Shown: positions 36,273 to 45,442 of the stretch, piece after piece | Layout: the number at the start of each line of letters is the position of its first letter | How positions within the stretch are numbered: position 1 is the stretch's first letter | DNA from: CAWBCR01 sp963787375 | Lineage (GTDB): Bacteria; Chloroflexota; Anaerolineae; Aggregatilineales; UBA3940 | DNA: 64,000 nt | Assembly (NCBI GenBank): GCA_963787375.1 | Contig: CAWBCR010000011.1 | Location: 124,001 to 188,000, forward strand | Direction of reading: 5' to 3' | Translations under genes and position numbers: made by a program | The notes under the pieces: model-generated | Database searches by the model: none | What the model was told of the DNA's origin: nothing | The model's input: only the letters and a program-made list of their open reading frames with translations

Positions 36273-36337
36273 CTAGACTTATCAGTCTAGACCGACCGGT
36301 CAGTCTAGTAATACACCTTTTTGCGGGTCCCTGTCAA
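36273..36337 (-). promoter_or_regulatory. Promoter with double palindromic TetR operator
   Basis: Minus-strand TTGACA (36332-36337) and TATTAC (36308-36313) are 18 bases apart. A 22-bp near-perfect palindrome centred on GACCGGTC (36287-36308, one mismatched pair) touches the -10. An overlapping repeat with arms CTAGACT/AGTCTAG (36273-36290) lies just downstream. Both fit TetR dimer sites. Confidence 0.8.
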
Positions 36338-36403
36338 GAGGGTTGGAGAAAGTCGGCAGGGCTGTTTGCCCCATCCGGCATGGCGCGGCTATAATTCGAC
36401 CCC

Positions 36404-37462
36404 GTGAGCTACCACAGACGTTCTGCCGTAATCCTGATAGCCGCTATCATGACACTGGGTCTGGCCGCGTGCGGCAAGCTCCAGGCCGGTTATTACCTCA
36501 CACCTGAGAACTACCCCACGCCACGGCCCACGGACCCGTCCACCGCCGCGATGGACACGCCCGCCGCCCCCACGGCGACCCCACCGTCGACGGTGCAATC
36601 CATCGAGACGGCCACGCTGACACCTCTGCCCACGCCAACGTCGTCACCCAGCAGCACGCCGAGCCCGGTACCCTGTACAGAGACGGAGGGGCAGATCGTC
36701 GTCGACACATTCATCAGCCACATGACGGGCAGGGATTTTCGCTATCGAATCTACCTGCCGCCGTGTTATGCGCAGAGCGGGCGCAGCTATCCCTATGTCA
36801 TCATGCTGCATGGGCTGGTGCCTGGCACCGACGCGATGGACGATTCGCAATGGATCAGGCTGGGGATGACGGGCGCTGCCGACCAGGGTTTTGTGGCCGG
36901 CGACCTGCCGCCGCTGATTATCGTGATGCCAAACGGCAACGACGCCGATTATGGCTACGACAACAGCACCCTGCCCGACATCATCGTCAACGAGCTGATG
37001 CCGCTGGTCGAGAGCCGGTACTGCATCTGGAATGAGCCGGCGTACCGGGCCATCGGCGGGCTGTCGCGCGGGGGGTTCTGGGCGTACTGGATTGCTTTCA
37101 GCCACCCGGAACTGTTTGGTCGCGTCGGCGGGCACAGCCCGTTTTTCTACACAGCCGATTACGCCTCGGACGAGAATCCTGACAACCTGGTCGACACCGC
37201 CCCCGGCATCAACAGCCTGGTGATGCACATCGACCACGGTGCGCAGGACTACGTCGAGAACGGCGCAGTGGACTTCGTCACACGGCTGCAGCGGCGCGGC
37301 ATCGACCCGGAGTACATCGTCTACCCAACCGGCGCGCACACCGAGGACTACTGGGCCTCACACGTCGCGGACTATCTCGATTTTTACACCGCCGATTGGC
37401 CACGAAGCGTTCAGGATTACCCGGTGTGCAGCCAGCCTGGCGCTGGCATACCGGCTCCCTGA
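36404..37462 (+). CDS. Lipoprotein esterase of the alpha/beta-hydrolase (esterase D-like) family
   Basis: 352 residues. Signal peptide with lipobox GLAAC (Cys near residue 24), then a Pro/Thr/Ser-rich linker (about 35-95), then a hydrolase domain. The domain shows YVIMLHGL for the oxyanion region, the nucleophile elbow IGGLSRGGFWAYW, and a late His in PTGAHTEDYW; Asp in HIDHGAQD may complete the triad. Related proteins are carbohydrate esterases or secreted enterochelin-esterase-like enzymes acting at the cell surface. The start is GTG. The gene is alone, pointing towards the tRNA. Confidence 0.85.
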   Translation: MSYHRRSAVILIAAIMTLGLAACGKLQAGYYLTPENYPTPRPTDPSTAAMDTPAAPTATPPSTVQSIETATLTPLPTPTSSPSSTPSPVPCTETEGQIVVDTFISHMTGRDFRYRIYLPPCYAQSGRSYPYVIMLHGLVPGTDAMDDSQWIRLGMTGAADQGFVAGDLPPLIIVMPNGNDADYGYDNSTLPDIIVNELMPLVESRYCIWNEPAYRAIGGLSRGGFWAYWIAFSHPELFGRVGGHSPFFYTADYASDENPDNLVDTAPGINSLVMHIDHGAQDYVENGAVDFVTRLQRRGIDPEYIVYPTGAHTEDYWASHVADYLDFYTADWPRSVQDYPVCSQPGAGIPAP

Positions 37463-37543
37463 GGCACGCGGATGGCAGCCGGCGGAACTTCTCCACCGCT
37501 TGCGCGCCGCACAGCTTTGGCTACACTAATAACTGTGAACGTC

Positions 37544-37572
37544 TTGTCACCCATATGGGTCGATGCTATAAT
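37544..37572 (+). promoter_or_regulatory. Sigma-70 promoter of tRNA-Val
   Basis: TTGTCA (37544-37549) and a consensus TATAAT (37567-37572) with a 17-base spacer, ending 13 bases before the tRNA. The strength fits a stable RNA gene. Confidence 0.88.
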
Positions 37573-37585
37573 GTCAGCCGCATAC

Positions 37586-37659
<74 letters not shown>

Positions 37660-37782
37660 CTTCAGCACAGCTGACATGCGGCAGCGCCCCGGACCAGGTT
37701 CATCGGCGCGCGCCGCAGTCTTTTTGTTCGCTATGGGGCACACAATTTCGTTCAGCCAGGTTTTTGGAGCGGATAGCTGCAC

Positions 37783-39607
37783 GTGTATAAGAGAATCCCG
37801 ATCACCCTGCGAGAATGGGGGCTTGTTGGCCTGCGACTGATAGCCCCTATCAGCCTGCTGCTGCTGGCCCTGCCCCAGCTCGGCTCTCAACTGCCCGATG
37901 AAATCCGCCCGGTTGTGGTGCTTGGCGTCACGTATATCGTCTCTAATCTCCTCGTCGCCTTTGTCCTGGCCCTCGACTACTGGTCGCGGTTAGCCACGTT
38001 GCTTGTCGCCATCCTGGATGTTGGTCTGGCAGCAGCGGCGGTCGCGCTGGTCAATGCGCCGCTGTTCTGGTTGATGCTGCCCCCCATCGCGCTGGTCGGC
38101 TTTTACTTCGACTGGTGGGTGGCGCTGCTGGCGGCGCTGGGCGCGACAGGAACGCTGCTCGTAGCGGAGTTGTTCAGCAGGTGGCCGATTGCGCCCGCCG
38201 GTGTACCCACGTTTACGATGGCCGTAGTTGGCGTGATTGCCGTTGGCCCGCTGACGGCAGTGCTCAGCCGTGACCGCGCCACCACGGAAGAAGCCGACGC
38301 GGAGCGCATGTGGCTTGCCAGCAGAGGCAAGCGGGCCGAAGCGCTGAGCCGCCGCGCCACCGAGTATATGCGCGCTGTTTACGAGCTGACCGAAGTGCTC
38401 AGTGTGTCACGCCTGGACCCCAAGCGCGTGCTGTCTGCCGCCATTGACCTGGGCATCAGCGGCCTGGTGCGCACCGGGGTGCGCCCGCCGCTGTTCGGCG
38501 CGGTGCTGCTCATCGCCGAGCCCGGCTACGACCTTGAGGAAGATGTCGAGACGGTGCTGCGCGTGGCCAGCATCAGCAGCAGCGTCACCCCCAGCGACCG
38601 CCAGGTGGTGATTCCGGGCATCGCCGGCTTTATCGAGGTCACGCTCAGGATGGCGAAGCCAGTGGTGTGCCCTGACCCGGCGGGCGATCCTGGAGATCAG
38701 CCACTTCGAAAGCTTCCGGGCTTGCCGGTCGGTGCTGTGCCTGCCACTCAACACCGGGACCGACGCCTACGGCGTGCTGATGATCGGCAGCCAGGAACAA
38801 AGCGCCTTCAAGGACCAGCACGTCGAGCTGATGCAGGCGATTGCCAACCAGGCCGCTGCGTCGCTGCAAAATGCCAAGCTGTATGTGTCGCTGCGCGAGC
38901 AGCGCGACCGCATCATCGGCGTCGAAAAGTCAGCCCGTGCGCAGCTTGCCTCCCAGCTTCATGACGGCCCTACGCAGAGCGTCGCGGCGATTGCCATGCG
39001 CCTCAACTACACCCGCCGCCTGATCGAAAAGAAGCCAGAGGACGCCATCGCCGAGCTGTACCACGTCGAGGATCTGGCGCGGCGTACCACCGCAGAGATC
39101 CGCACGCTGCTGTTCGAGCTGCGCCCGAAGTCGCTGGAGGAGGGGCTGGGCGATGCTCTCAAACAGCTTGCGCTCAAGACACAGGAGACGTACAGCCAGG
39201 CAGTCGAGATCGAAGTGATCGACGGCTGCGACCAACTGCTCGACGAGCAGACGGCGCACACGCTGTTCTCCATCGCGCTGGAGACGCTCAACAACGCGCG
39301 CAAGCACGCACAGGCAGAGGTCATTCGCATGCGGCTTGAAGCGCGCGGCAATGTGATGGTCATGGAAATCAGCGACGACGGACGCGGCTTTGACGTGCAA
39401 ACGGCGCTGGACGAGGCCCGCCAGCGTGAGGGCCATCTGGGCTTGCTCAACCTCTTCGAGCGGGCAGCATTGGTCGAGGGCCAGCTCGACATCCAGTCCC
39501 AGCCCGGCAACGGTACCCGCACCACGCTGTTGATCCCGCTGGAAGTCCTGCGCCTGCGCAAAGAAGAGGAGTCACAGCGCAGCAAGGAAAAAGAGGCGGT
39601 CCAGTAA
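37783..39607 (+). CDS. Membrane GAF sensor histidine kinase, NarL-partner (HisKA_3) type, one frameshift
   Basis: About 607 residues after correction. Five to six N-terminal helices (about 12-160) precede a linker, a GAF domain (about 200-360) and a HisKA_3 kinase core. The phospho-His is in ASQLHDGPTQSVAAIAMRL, the N-box in TLNNARKHA, and the G-box in DDGRGFDV. The GAF domain is broken near 38690, where CCTGGAG has one G too many: removing it gives DPEISHFESFRACRS, a normal GAF segment. GTG start. Such kinases phosphorylate LuxR-type regulators, but none is adjacent, so it is an orphan. Confidence 0.87.
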
Positions 39608-39614
39608 CCCGCTG

Positions 39615-40241
39615 TCAGCCCAGCGCCGCGCGAATACCTGCCACAAACTCCGCCTTGCCACCCTGCGAGGGATGCCGCAGCGGCAGTGCCTCGACCCCCA
39701 TCTCGGCCAGCGTGCGCTGCGCCTTGCGGCCCACCGCCAACACCAGCCTGATGTCAAACAAGCCCAGTACTGCCTCGACAAAGGGGATGCCCATCCGCTG
39801 CTCGGCGACAGTCGGCGTGCGGTTGGACTGCGAATCGCCGGGCCGGTGCGGGTGCAGCGGCAGAGTGTTCCAGATGACGGGCGGGACGGCGGCGTATTCG
39901 GCCAGCGTTTCCCACAGGATCGTGGCCGTCATCTCTGCCACACCCCGCGGCTGGCCGCTGGTGGCTCGGTAACCTTCGCCGAACAGTCCCCACCTGTCGA
40001 CGCTGGCCAGCATGATCCGCTCGCTGGTCACAGGGATGCCCGTCAGCGCGCAGCCGCGATAGCCCGGCGCTTCGGCCAGCAGCAACGCGTGCGGACTTCG
40101 CCGCTGCATATCGACCAGGTAGCGGCGCAGGTTGCTGCGCCGGATCGCCGCGTTCTCGCCACCATCCGGGGCGTAGGGATTGAACAGCCGCTCCGATGCG
40201 GGCAGCCGGGCCAGGTCGTCAATAAGCGTGTCGATGCGCAT
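39615..40241 (-). CDS. Uracil-DNA glycosylase superfamily protein
   Basis: 208 residues. LLAEAPGYRGCALTGIPVTSE matches the family-4/5 motif G-E-A-P-G and the loop around it, VIWNTLPLHPH provides the middle motif, and LRHPSQGG matches the final H-P-S motif. It would remove uracil or another damaged base. The [4Fe-4S] Cys set of family 4 is not seen. The frame is open far upstream, but MRIDTLIDDLARL at 40241 has AGGAGG five bases before it and is the clear start. It converges on the kinase gene with 7 bases between them. Confidence 0.8.
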   Translation of the reverse strand: MRIDTLIDDLARLPASERLFNPYAPDGGENAAIRRSNLRRYLVDMQRRSPHALLLAEAPGYRGCALTGIPVTSERIMLASVDRWGLFGEGYRATSGQPRGVAEMTATILWETLAEYAAVPPVIWNTLPLHPHRPGDSQSNRTPTVAEQRMGIPFVEAVLGLFDIRLVLAVGRKAQRTLAEMGVEALPLRHPSQGGKAEFVAGIRAALG

Positions 40242-40362
40242 GGTGCCTCCTGATACCTTGCCTGTCAGGCTACTGCCAGATGAAGCACAGGCCACATCTC
40301 TTGCAGCGATCCGGTGCCCAAAGTACAATCCAGCCCATTCGCCACCCAGGCAGGGATTATTC

Positions 40363-41998
40363 ATGACGATTGACCCAACGCTGAGCGAGGATGCCATCCC
40401 CGCTGCGCCCACCATCCCATCAGCGCCCTCCGGCACGTCCGAAACCCGCCAGATCGCGCGGGCGGCCAGCCTGATCGCGCTGGGCAACGTCACCAGCCGG
40501 GTGCTGGGGCTCGTCAGGGAGACGGTCAAATCGCACTTCTTCGGGGCCGGCGCGGCGGTCGACGCCTACGGCGTGGCGACCGTCATCCCTACCATGCTGA
40601 ACGACCTGCTGATCGGCGGCATGGTCAACGGCGCGCTCGTGCCGGTGTTCAGCGCCTACGCCAGCGAGGATCGCGAGTCGCTGTGGGAGCTGGTCAATGC
40701 GCTGCTGAACCTGGCCGTGATTGTGCTCTCGGCGGCAATTCTGTTCATCGAGCTATTCGCGCCGCAGATCGCTGTGCTGCTGCTCGTCAACCACACCCCG
40801 GACACGCTGGAACTGGCCGTCCGGCTGATGCGTATTACCGTTCCGGCGGTGCTGTTCCTGAGCCTGTCGGGCGTTCTCTCGGGCCTGCTGTACGCGCTCA
40901 GGCGCTTTACGCTGCCCGCCTTCACCGCCGCGGTCGCCAACGCCGCCATCGTATTCGTCACGCTGTTCCTGCACAATCAGATCGGCATCGCAGCGATGGC
41001 CGCCGGGATGCTGGTTGGCTCGCTCGGACAGGTGCTGCTGCAGGTCCCCGGTCTGCGCGATACGCGGCATCCGGCTGGGAATCAGACTCTCACATCCCGG
41101 CCTGCGGCGCGTCGCGCTGCTGTACGCACCCAGTCTGATCCCGCTGGCGGTTGACGTGCTCATCAGCCGCCCGTTCAGCTACACGCTGGCTTCGCAGACC
41201 GGCGATGGCGGCATCTCGTGGATGATCTACGCCACCAACCTGATCCAGCTACCGCAGGGCCTGGTCGCGACCGCCATCTCGTTCGCCGTGCTGCCGACGC
41301 TCGCCGCGCACGCCGCCAGCGAGCGGGCGGGCAAGTCGGATGGGGCGTTCAGCAAGACGCTGATCCATGGACTGCGGCTGGTTGTCATGCTGATCATCCC
41401 TGCCTGCGTGGGCCTGTTCATCCTGTCCGAGCCGACCGTCGCGCTGCTGTACCAGCACGGCGATTTTCATCCCATCGACACACTGATGACCACCTGGGCG
41501 CTGCGCTACTACCTGCTCGGCCTGCCCTTCGCCGCGCTCGACCTGCTGCTCGTATTTTCCTTCTATGCCCGGCAGGACACGCTGACGCCAGCGCTGATCG
41601 GCGTGGGAACCATCGTCGCTTACCTGCTGCTGGCCGCCGGCCTGCTGCCGACGTGGGGCCTGTTCGCGCTGATGGTGGCCGACTCGTTCAAGCACCTGCT
41701 GCACACGCTGATCTCATCGCTGATTATGGGCAGGCGCATCGGCGGCTGGGCGCAGTACGGCCTGTTCAGGACAGCGGGGCTGGTCGCCATTGCTGCGGCG
41801 GCGATGGGGCTGGTCACCTTTGGCAGCCTGATGGTCGTCCAGCAGATCGTGCCGGGCAGCGGCACGCTGGTCAAGTTGCTCGACGTGCTCGCACCGGGCG
41901 TGCTGGGTGGCAGCACCTACGTCGGCCTGACGCTGGCGCTTGGCCTTGAAGAACCCCACCAGCTTTGGTCGGCGCTGCGCCGGCGGCTGTCATCCTGA
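40363..41998 (+). CDS. murJ: Lipid II flippase MurJ, one frameshift
   Basis: About 545 residues after correction, with 14 predicted helices. Flips lipid II across the membrane for peptidoglycan synthesis. SRVLGLVRETVKSHFFGAG, AYGVATVIPTMLNDLLIGGMVNGALVPVFS, and later IYATNLIQLPQGLVATAISFAVLPTLA are MurJ signatures. The frame changes near 41070 at GATACGCGGCATCCGG; one fewer base gives LRDTGIRLGIRLSHPGLRRV. The start at 40363 (MTIDPTL) follows a weak ribosome site. Its presence argues for a peptidoglycan-bearing cell. Confidence 0.9.
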
Positions 41999-42006
41999 CC
42001 GCGCGC

Positions 42007-42504
42007 TCAGTCTTCTTCCCACTCCACAAAATCCACCGCGCCGGATGGCAGGTCGATCACACACAGCGATCGCGTCTCGCGCCGGGTGCCGCCCAGCGCG
42101 CCGGGGTTGATCACCCGTGTCTCGCCGACCGTTTCGTCGTAGCGGCGGTGTGTGTGCCCATGAAACACGTAACCGTACAGCCCGCTGGTGATAAGCGAGT
42201 CTAACTGGATCGGGTCGTCGCCATGACAGGCGGCGATCCGCACCCCATCGATCTCGTCGGCAAACTGATCGCCGATGGTGGCACCGTCCAACGCTTCCAC
42301 CGCCCACTGCAGCGCGTGCGTGCTTTGATCCATGTTGCCCCACACGAACGCGACCGTCCAGCCGGTAAACAGCGCCACCATCTCCGGCGACGTGATATCC
42401 CCACAGTGGACGATCTGCTCGACGCCGGACGCGCGCAGGTGGTCCAGTGCCCGGCGCGTGGTACCGGCGTTATCATGTGTATCTGACATAATCCCGATCC
42501 GCAT
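42007..42504 (-). CDS. Metallophosphoesterase, YfcE/MJ0936-type phosphodiesterase
   Basis: 165 residues. Metal motifs are complete: the first is IGIMSDTHDN, then VHCGDI, then VWGNMD, then ACHGDD, and FHGHTHR at the end. It hydrolyses phosphodiesters (the physiological substrate is unknown) with a dinuclear Mn/Ni/Fe centre. Start MRIGIMSDTHDN at 42504 with GGGGCAGGT before it; an upstream ATG in frame lacks support. It converges on murJ with 8 bases between them. Confidence 0.9.
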   Translation of the reverse strand: MRIGIMSDTHDNAGTTRRALDHLRASGVEQIVHCGDITSPEMVALFTGWTVAFVWGNMDQSTHALQWAVEALDGATIGDQFADEIDGVRIAACHGDDPIQLDSLITSGLYGYVFHGHTHRRYDETVGETRVINPGALGGTRRETRSLCVIDLPSGAVDFVEWEED

Positions 42505-42954
42505 ACCTGCCCCTCTCATGCCGCAAAGATCGACTTTTTGAATATGAAACCTCCTTTTCCCCACATTCGCCAGAATTGGCGCTTATGACAAACATCCAGA
42601 CTTAAAATGACAGGCGATACTCCCCACCCGAATTGTGATAATTTACACTTCAACCGAGAAGGGAAATGTCTTGCCCTTTGGACAATTTGCGAGCGTCGTC
42701 TGATGTATGGGAGCAGATGCAGAAACGTCGAACCCAATTCCACTTCACGTTAGGCCTTATGCCGTGCCTGCTTCATCCTGTTCGCTGCGATCCCTGACGC
42801 TCATCCCTTCTCGTTTGTGGGGGACCTAAATCAGTACGAGTTGGTCGGATACATCGTAATTGGTTGTGGGTCGCCCGGCCAGTGTGTGCGCCGCGCACGT
42901 CTCGTAGAACGTGTGCGAACAGTACTAACTACCAACATCACATAGAAAAGGCAG
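42505..42954 (+). promoter_or_regulatory. 450-base leader region of the Wood-Ljungdahl operon
   Basis: Largest gene-free stretch in the window and the only one in front of the CODH/ACS operon. No ORF with support. AT-rich parts around 42627-42660 (GAATTGTGATAATTTACACTT) and 42853-42868 are possible promoter cores, but I cannot name a confident -35/-10 pair. A stretch GCCAGAATTGGCGCTTATG near 42571 has partial dyad symmetry. The last 25 bases supply the ribosome site AAAAGGCAGG. Confidence 0.4.
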
Positions 42955-42960
42955 GTGTCG

Positions 42961-43365
42961 ATGGAAACCCTAACGCTCGAATTACCCGCCATGTACGGGG
43001 ACCATCACGTGGTCGAGGTCCGGCGCATCCTGTTCGAGCTGCCCGGCGTCACAGACGTCTACGCCAGCAGCGGCTTCCACGTCGTCGAAATCAGCTACGA
43101 CCCGAAGCAGATCGACGAAGATGGGATCAAAACCGCACTCGACAAGGCCGGTTATCTCGGCGACCTCCAGGTCCCGTTTGAGACCGGAATCGCCGCCACG
43201 GCTCGCGGCGGCAACGGAAATGGTAAGAAGACATACTTCCGCCATACCGCCGCATACGAAGCCACACACGTTGTCAGCTTCGCGCAGAAAGTCACCTACG
43301 CCGGACGCCCACTGTGGCCGTGCCCCGGCCTCGGACCAATCTCTGCCATGGATGAGGGGGAATAA
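42961..43365 (+). CDS. HMA-like domain protein without metal-binding cysteines, first gene of the CODH/ACS operon
   Basis: 134 residues. The first 70 (ETLTLELPAMYGDHHVVEVRR ... VEISYDPKQIDEDGIKTALDKAGY) have the beta-alpha-beta pattern of heavy-metal-associated domains. The metal loop, normally M-x-C-x-x-C, reads AMYGDHHV, so it has His residues and no Cys. The only Cys is in WPCPGLG near the C-terminus. The GTG at 42955 is an alternative start two codons earlier. Three bases separate it from the CODH gene. A role in nickel or iron delivery to CODH is an inference from position; its frame is intact while the enzymes downstream are frameshifted. Confidence 0.8.
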   Translation: METLTLELPAMYGDHHVVEVRRILFELPGVTDVYASSGFHVVEISYDPKQIDEDGIKTALDKAGYLGDLQVPFETGIAATARGGNGNGKKTYFRHTAAYEATHVVSFAQKVTYAGRPLWPCPGLGPISAMDEGE

Positions 43366-43368
43366 CCC

Positions 43369-45442
43369 ATGCCAAAAGATAGAACTCCCGAAGAAAGCAG
43401 CATCGATCCCGCCAGCCAGCAGATGCTCATCCGCGCTGACGAGCTGGGCATCGGCACCGCCTTCAGCCGCGCCGACGCGCTTGCGCCGTGCAATATCGGC
43501 GCAGCGGGGATGTGCTGCAAGCTGTGCGGCATGGGGCCCTGCCGCCTGACCAAGGATGGCCAGACAGGCGTCTGCGGCGCGACCATCGACACCATTCAGG
43601 CCCGCAACCTGATCCGCGCCATCGCTGCCGGGGCCGCCGCCCACTCCGACCACGGGCGCGACATGGCCTTCACGCTGAAAGCCGTCGCCAACGGCGAAGC
43701 CGAAGGCTACATGATCCGCGACATCGCCAAGCTGCGCACCGTCGCCGCTTACTACGACATCCCCATCGAGGGCCGCGCCCCTGAGGAGATCGCCAACGAT
43801 CTGGCCGACCTGTATATCGCGCAGTTCGGCCAGCAGAAAGGCAAGATTGCCCCGGCCATCCGCGCACCGAGAAACGCCAGAAACTGTGGGAAGAAAAGGG
43901 CGTCATGCCGCGTGGCGTCGACCGCGAAGTGGTCGAGGCGCTGCACCGCACCCATATCGGCGACGACCAGGACCCGGCACATATCCTCCAGCATGCCGTG
44001 CGCACTGCGCTGGCCGACGGCTGGGGCGGCAGCATGATCGCCACCGACATCTCCGACATCCTGTTTGGCACACCCGCGCCGGTTCTCGGCCAGGCCAACC
44101 TGGGCGTCCTGCGCAAAGATATGGTCAACGTCGTCGTCCACGGCCACGAGCCGACCCTCAGCGAGATGATCGTCGCCGCGTCGCAGGACCCGGAGATCAT
44201 CGCCTACGCCAAGGCCGCCGGCGCCGAAGGGCGTCAACCTGTCCGGTATCTGCTGCACGGCCAACGAAATCCTGATGCGCCAGGGCATCCCGGCGGCAGG
44301 CAACTTCCTCCAGCAGGAGCTGGCCATCCTGACCGGCTCCGTCGAGGCGATGGTCGTGGACGTGCAGTGCATCATGCAGGCGCTGGTCGAGCTGGCCACC
44401 AATTTCCACACCAAGATCATCACCACTTCGCCCAAGGTGAACATCAAGGGCGCGACACACATCGAGTTTGACGAGCACCAGGCGCTGACCATCGCCAAGC
44501 AGATCCTGAGAGAGGCCATCGACAACTACAAGAATCGCGGCGAGACGCAAATTCCCGATGTCCGCGAAGACCTCGTTCCCGGCTTCTCGCACGAATACAT
44601 CAACTACATGCTGGGCGGCTCCTACCGCGCCTCGTTCCGCCCGCTCAACGACGCGATCATGAGCGGCCGCATCCGGGGCGTGGCGGCTATCGTCGGCTGC
44701 AACAACCCGCGCAGCCAGCACGACTACCTGCACACCTACGTCACCGAGCAACTTCTCAAGCAGGACGTGCTGGTGGTCGAGACCGGCTGCGGGGCCATCG
44801 CCAGCGCCAAGATGGGCTACTTGCTGGGCGACAAGGGCATGGAAGGTCGGCCCGGGCCTGCGCGAGATTCTGCGAGACGGTCGGCATCCCGCCCGTGCTG
44901 CACATGGGCTCGTGCGTGGACAACACGCCGCATCCTGACCGTGCTGACGCAGATGGTCGAAGAAGGCGGCCTGGGCGACGACATCGACCAGGTGCCGGCG
45001 GTGGGCCTGGCCCCGGAGTGGATGAGCGAAAAGGCGCTGTCGATCGGCACCTACTGCGTGGCATCGGGCGCATACGTCATCTTTGGCGGCTCGAATCCCG
45101 GTGAGCGGCATGCCCGATCGCGTGGAAGACAGCGACATCGTGCTGCGATACCTCAGCGAGGGCTGGGAAAAGCTGTACGGCGGCAAGATGGAATTCGTCG
45201 CAGAGCCGGACGAGATGGTCCGGCGCACGCTGGCCCACATCGACAAGAAGCGCGCTGCTCTCGGCCTGCCGGCGTACGATGCTTCGCGCTTTGGCCGCAG
45301 CGGCGACGCCCGGATGCGCGAACTCGAAGAGATGCCACTCGAAGAGCGCCGGGCGGCAATCTACGGCGTCCAGGGCAAGTCAGGAGGTAGACCATGTCAC
45401 GATACATCGCAACACGGGCCATTCGCGGGGCAAATGCACTAG
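43369..45442 (+). CDS. cooS: Ni-dependent carbon monoxide dehydrogenase catalytic subunit, frameshifted in this assembly
   Basis: Interconverts CO2 and CO at the C-cluster (also called acsA). Corrected length is about 670 residues, as in bacterial AcsA. APCNIGAAGMCCKLCGMGPCRL with a later GVCGA carries the D- and B-cluster Cys. C-cluster ligands appear in SGICCTANE, VGCNNPR, TGCGAIASAK, HMGSCVDNTR and GTYCVASGAY, and the proton-relay His in AHSDHGRD. Single-base shifts lie near 43871, 44229, 44844, 44870, 44927 and 45100. The stop is probably the TAG at 45388 just before acsB rather than 45442, which would need one more shift. AGGAGG before acsB lies inside its end. Confidence 0.9.

Noticed and set aside
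36380..37500. Integration site at tRNA-Val
   Set aside because: No integrase and no repeated tRNA 3' end found near 37586-37659.
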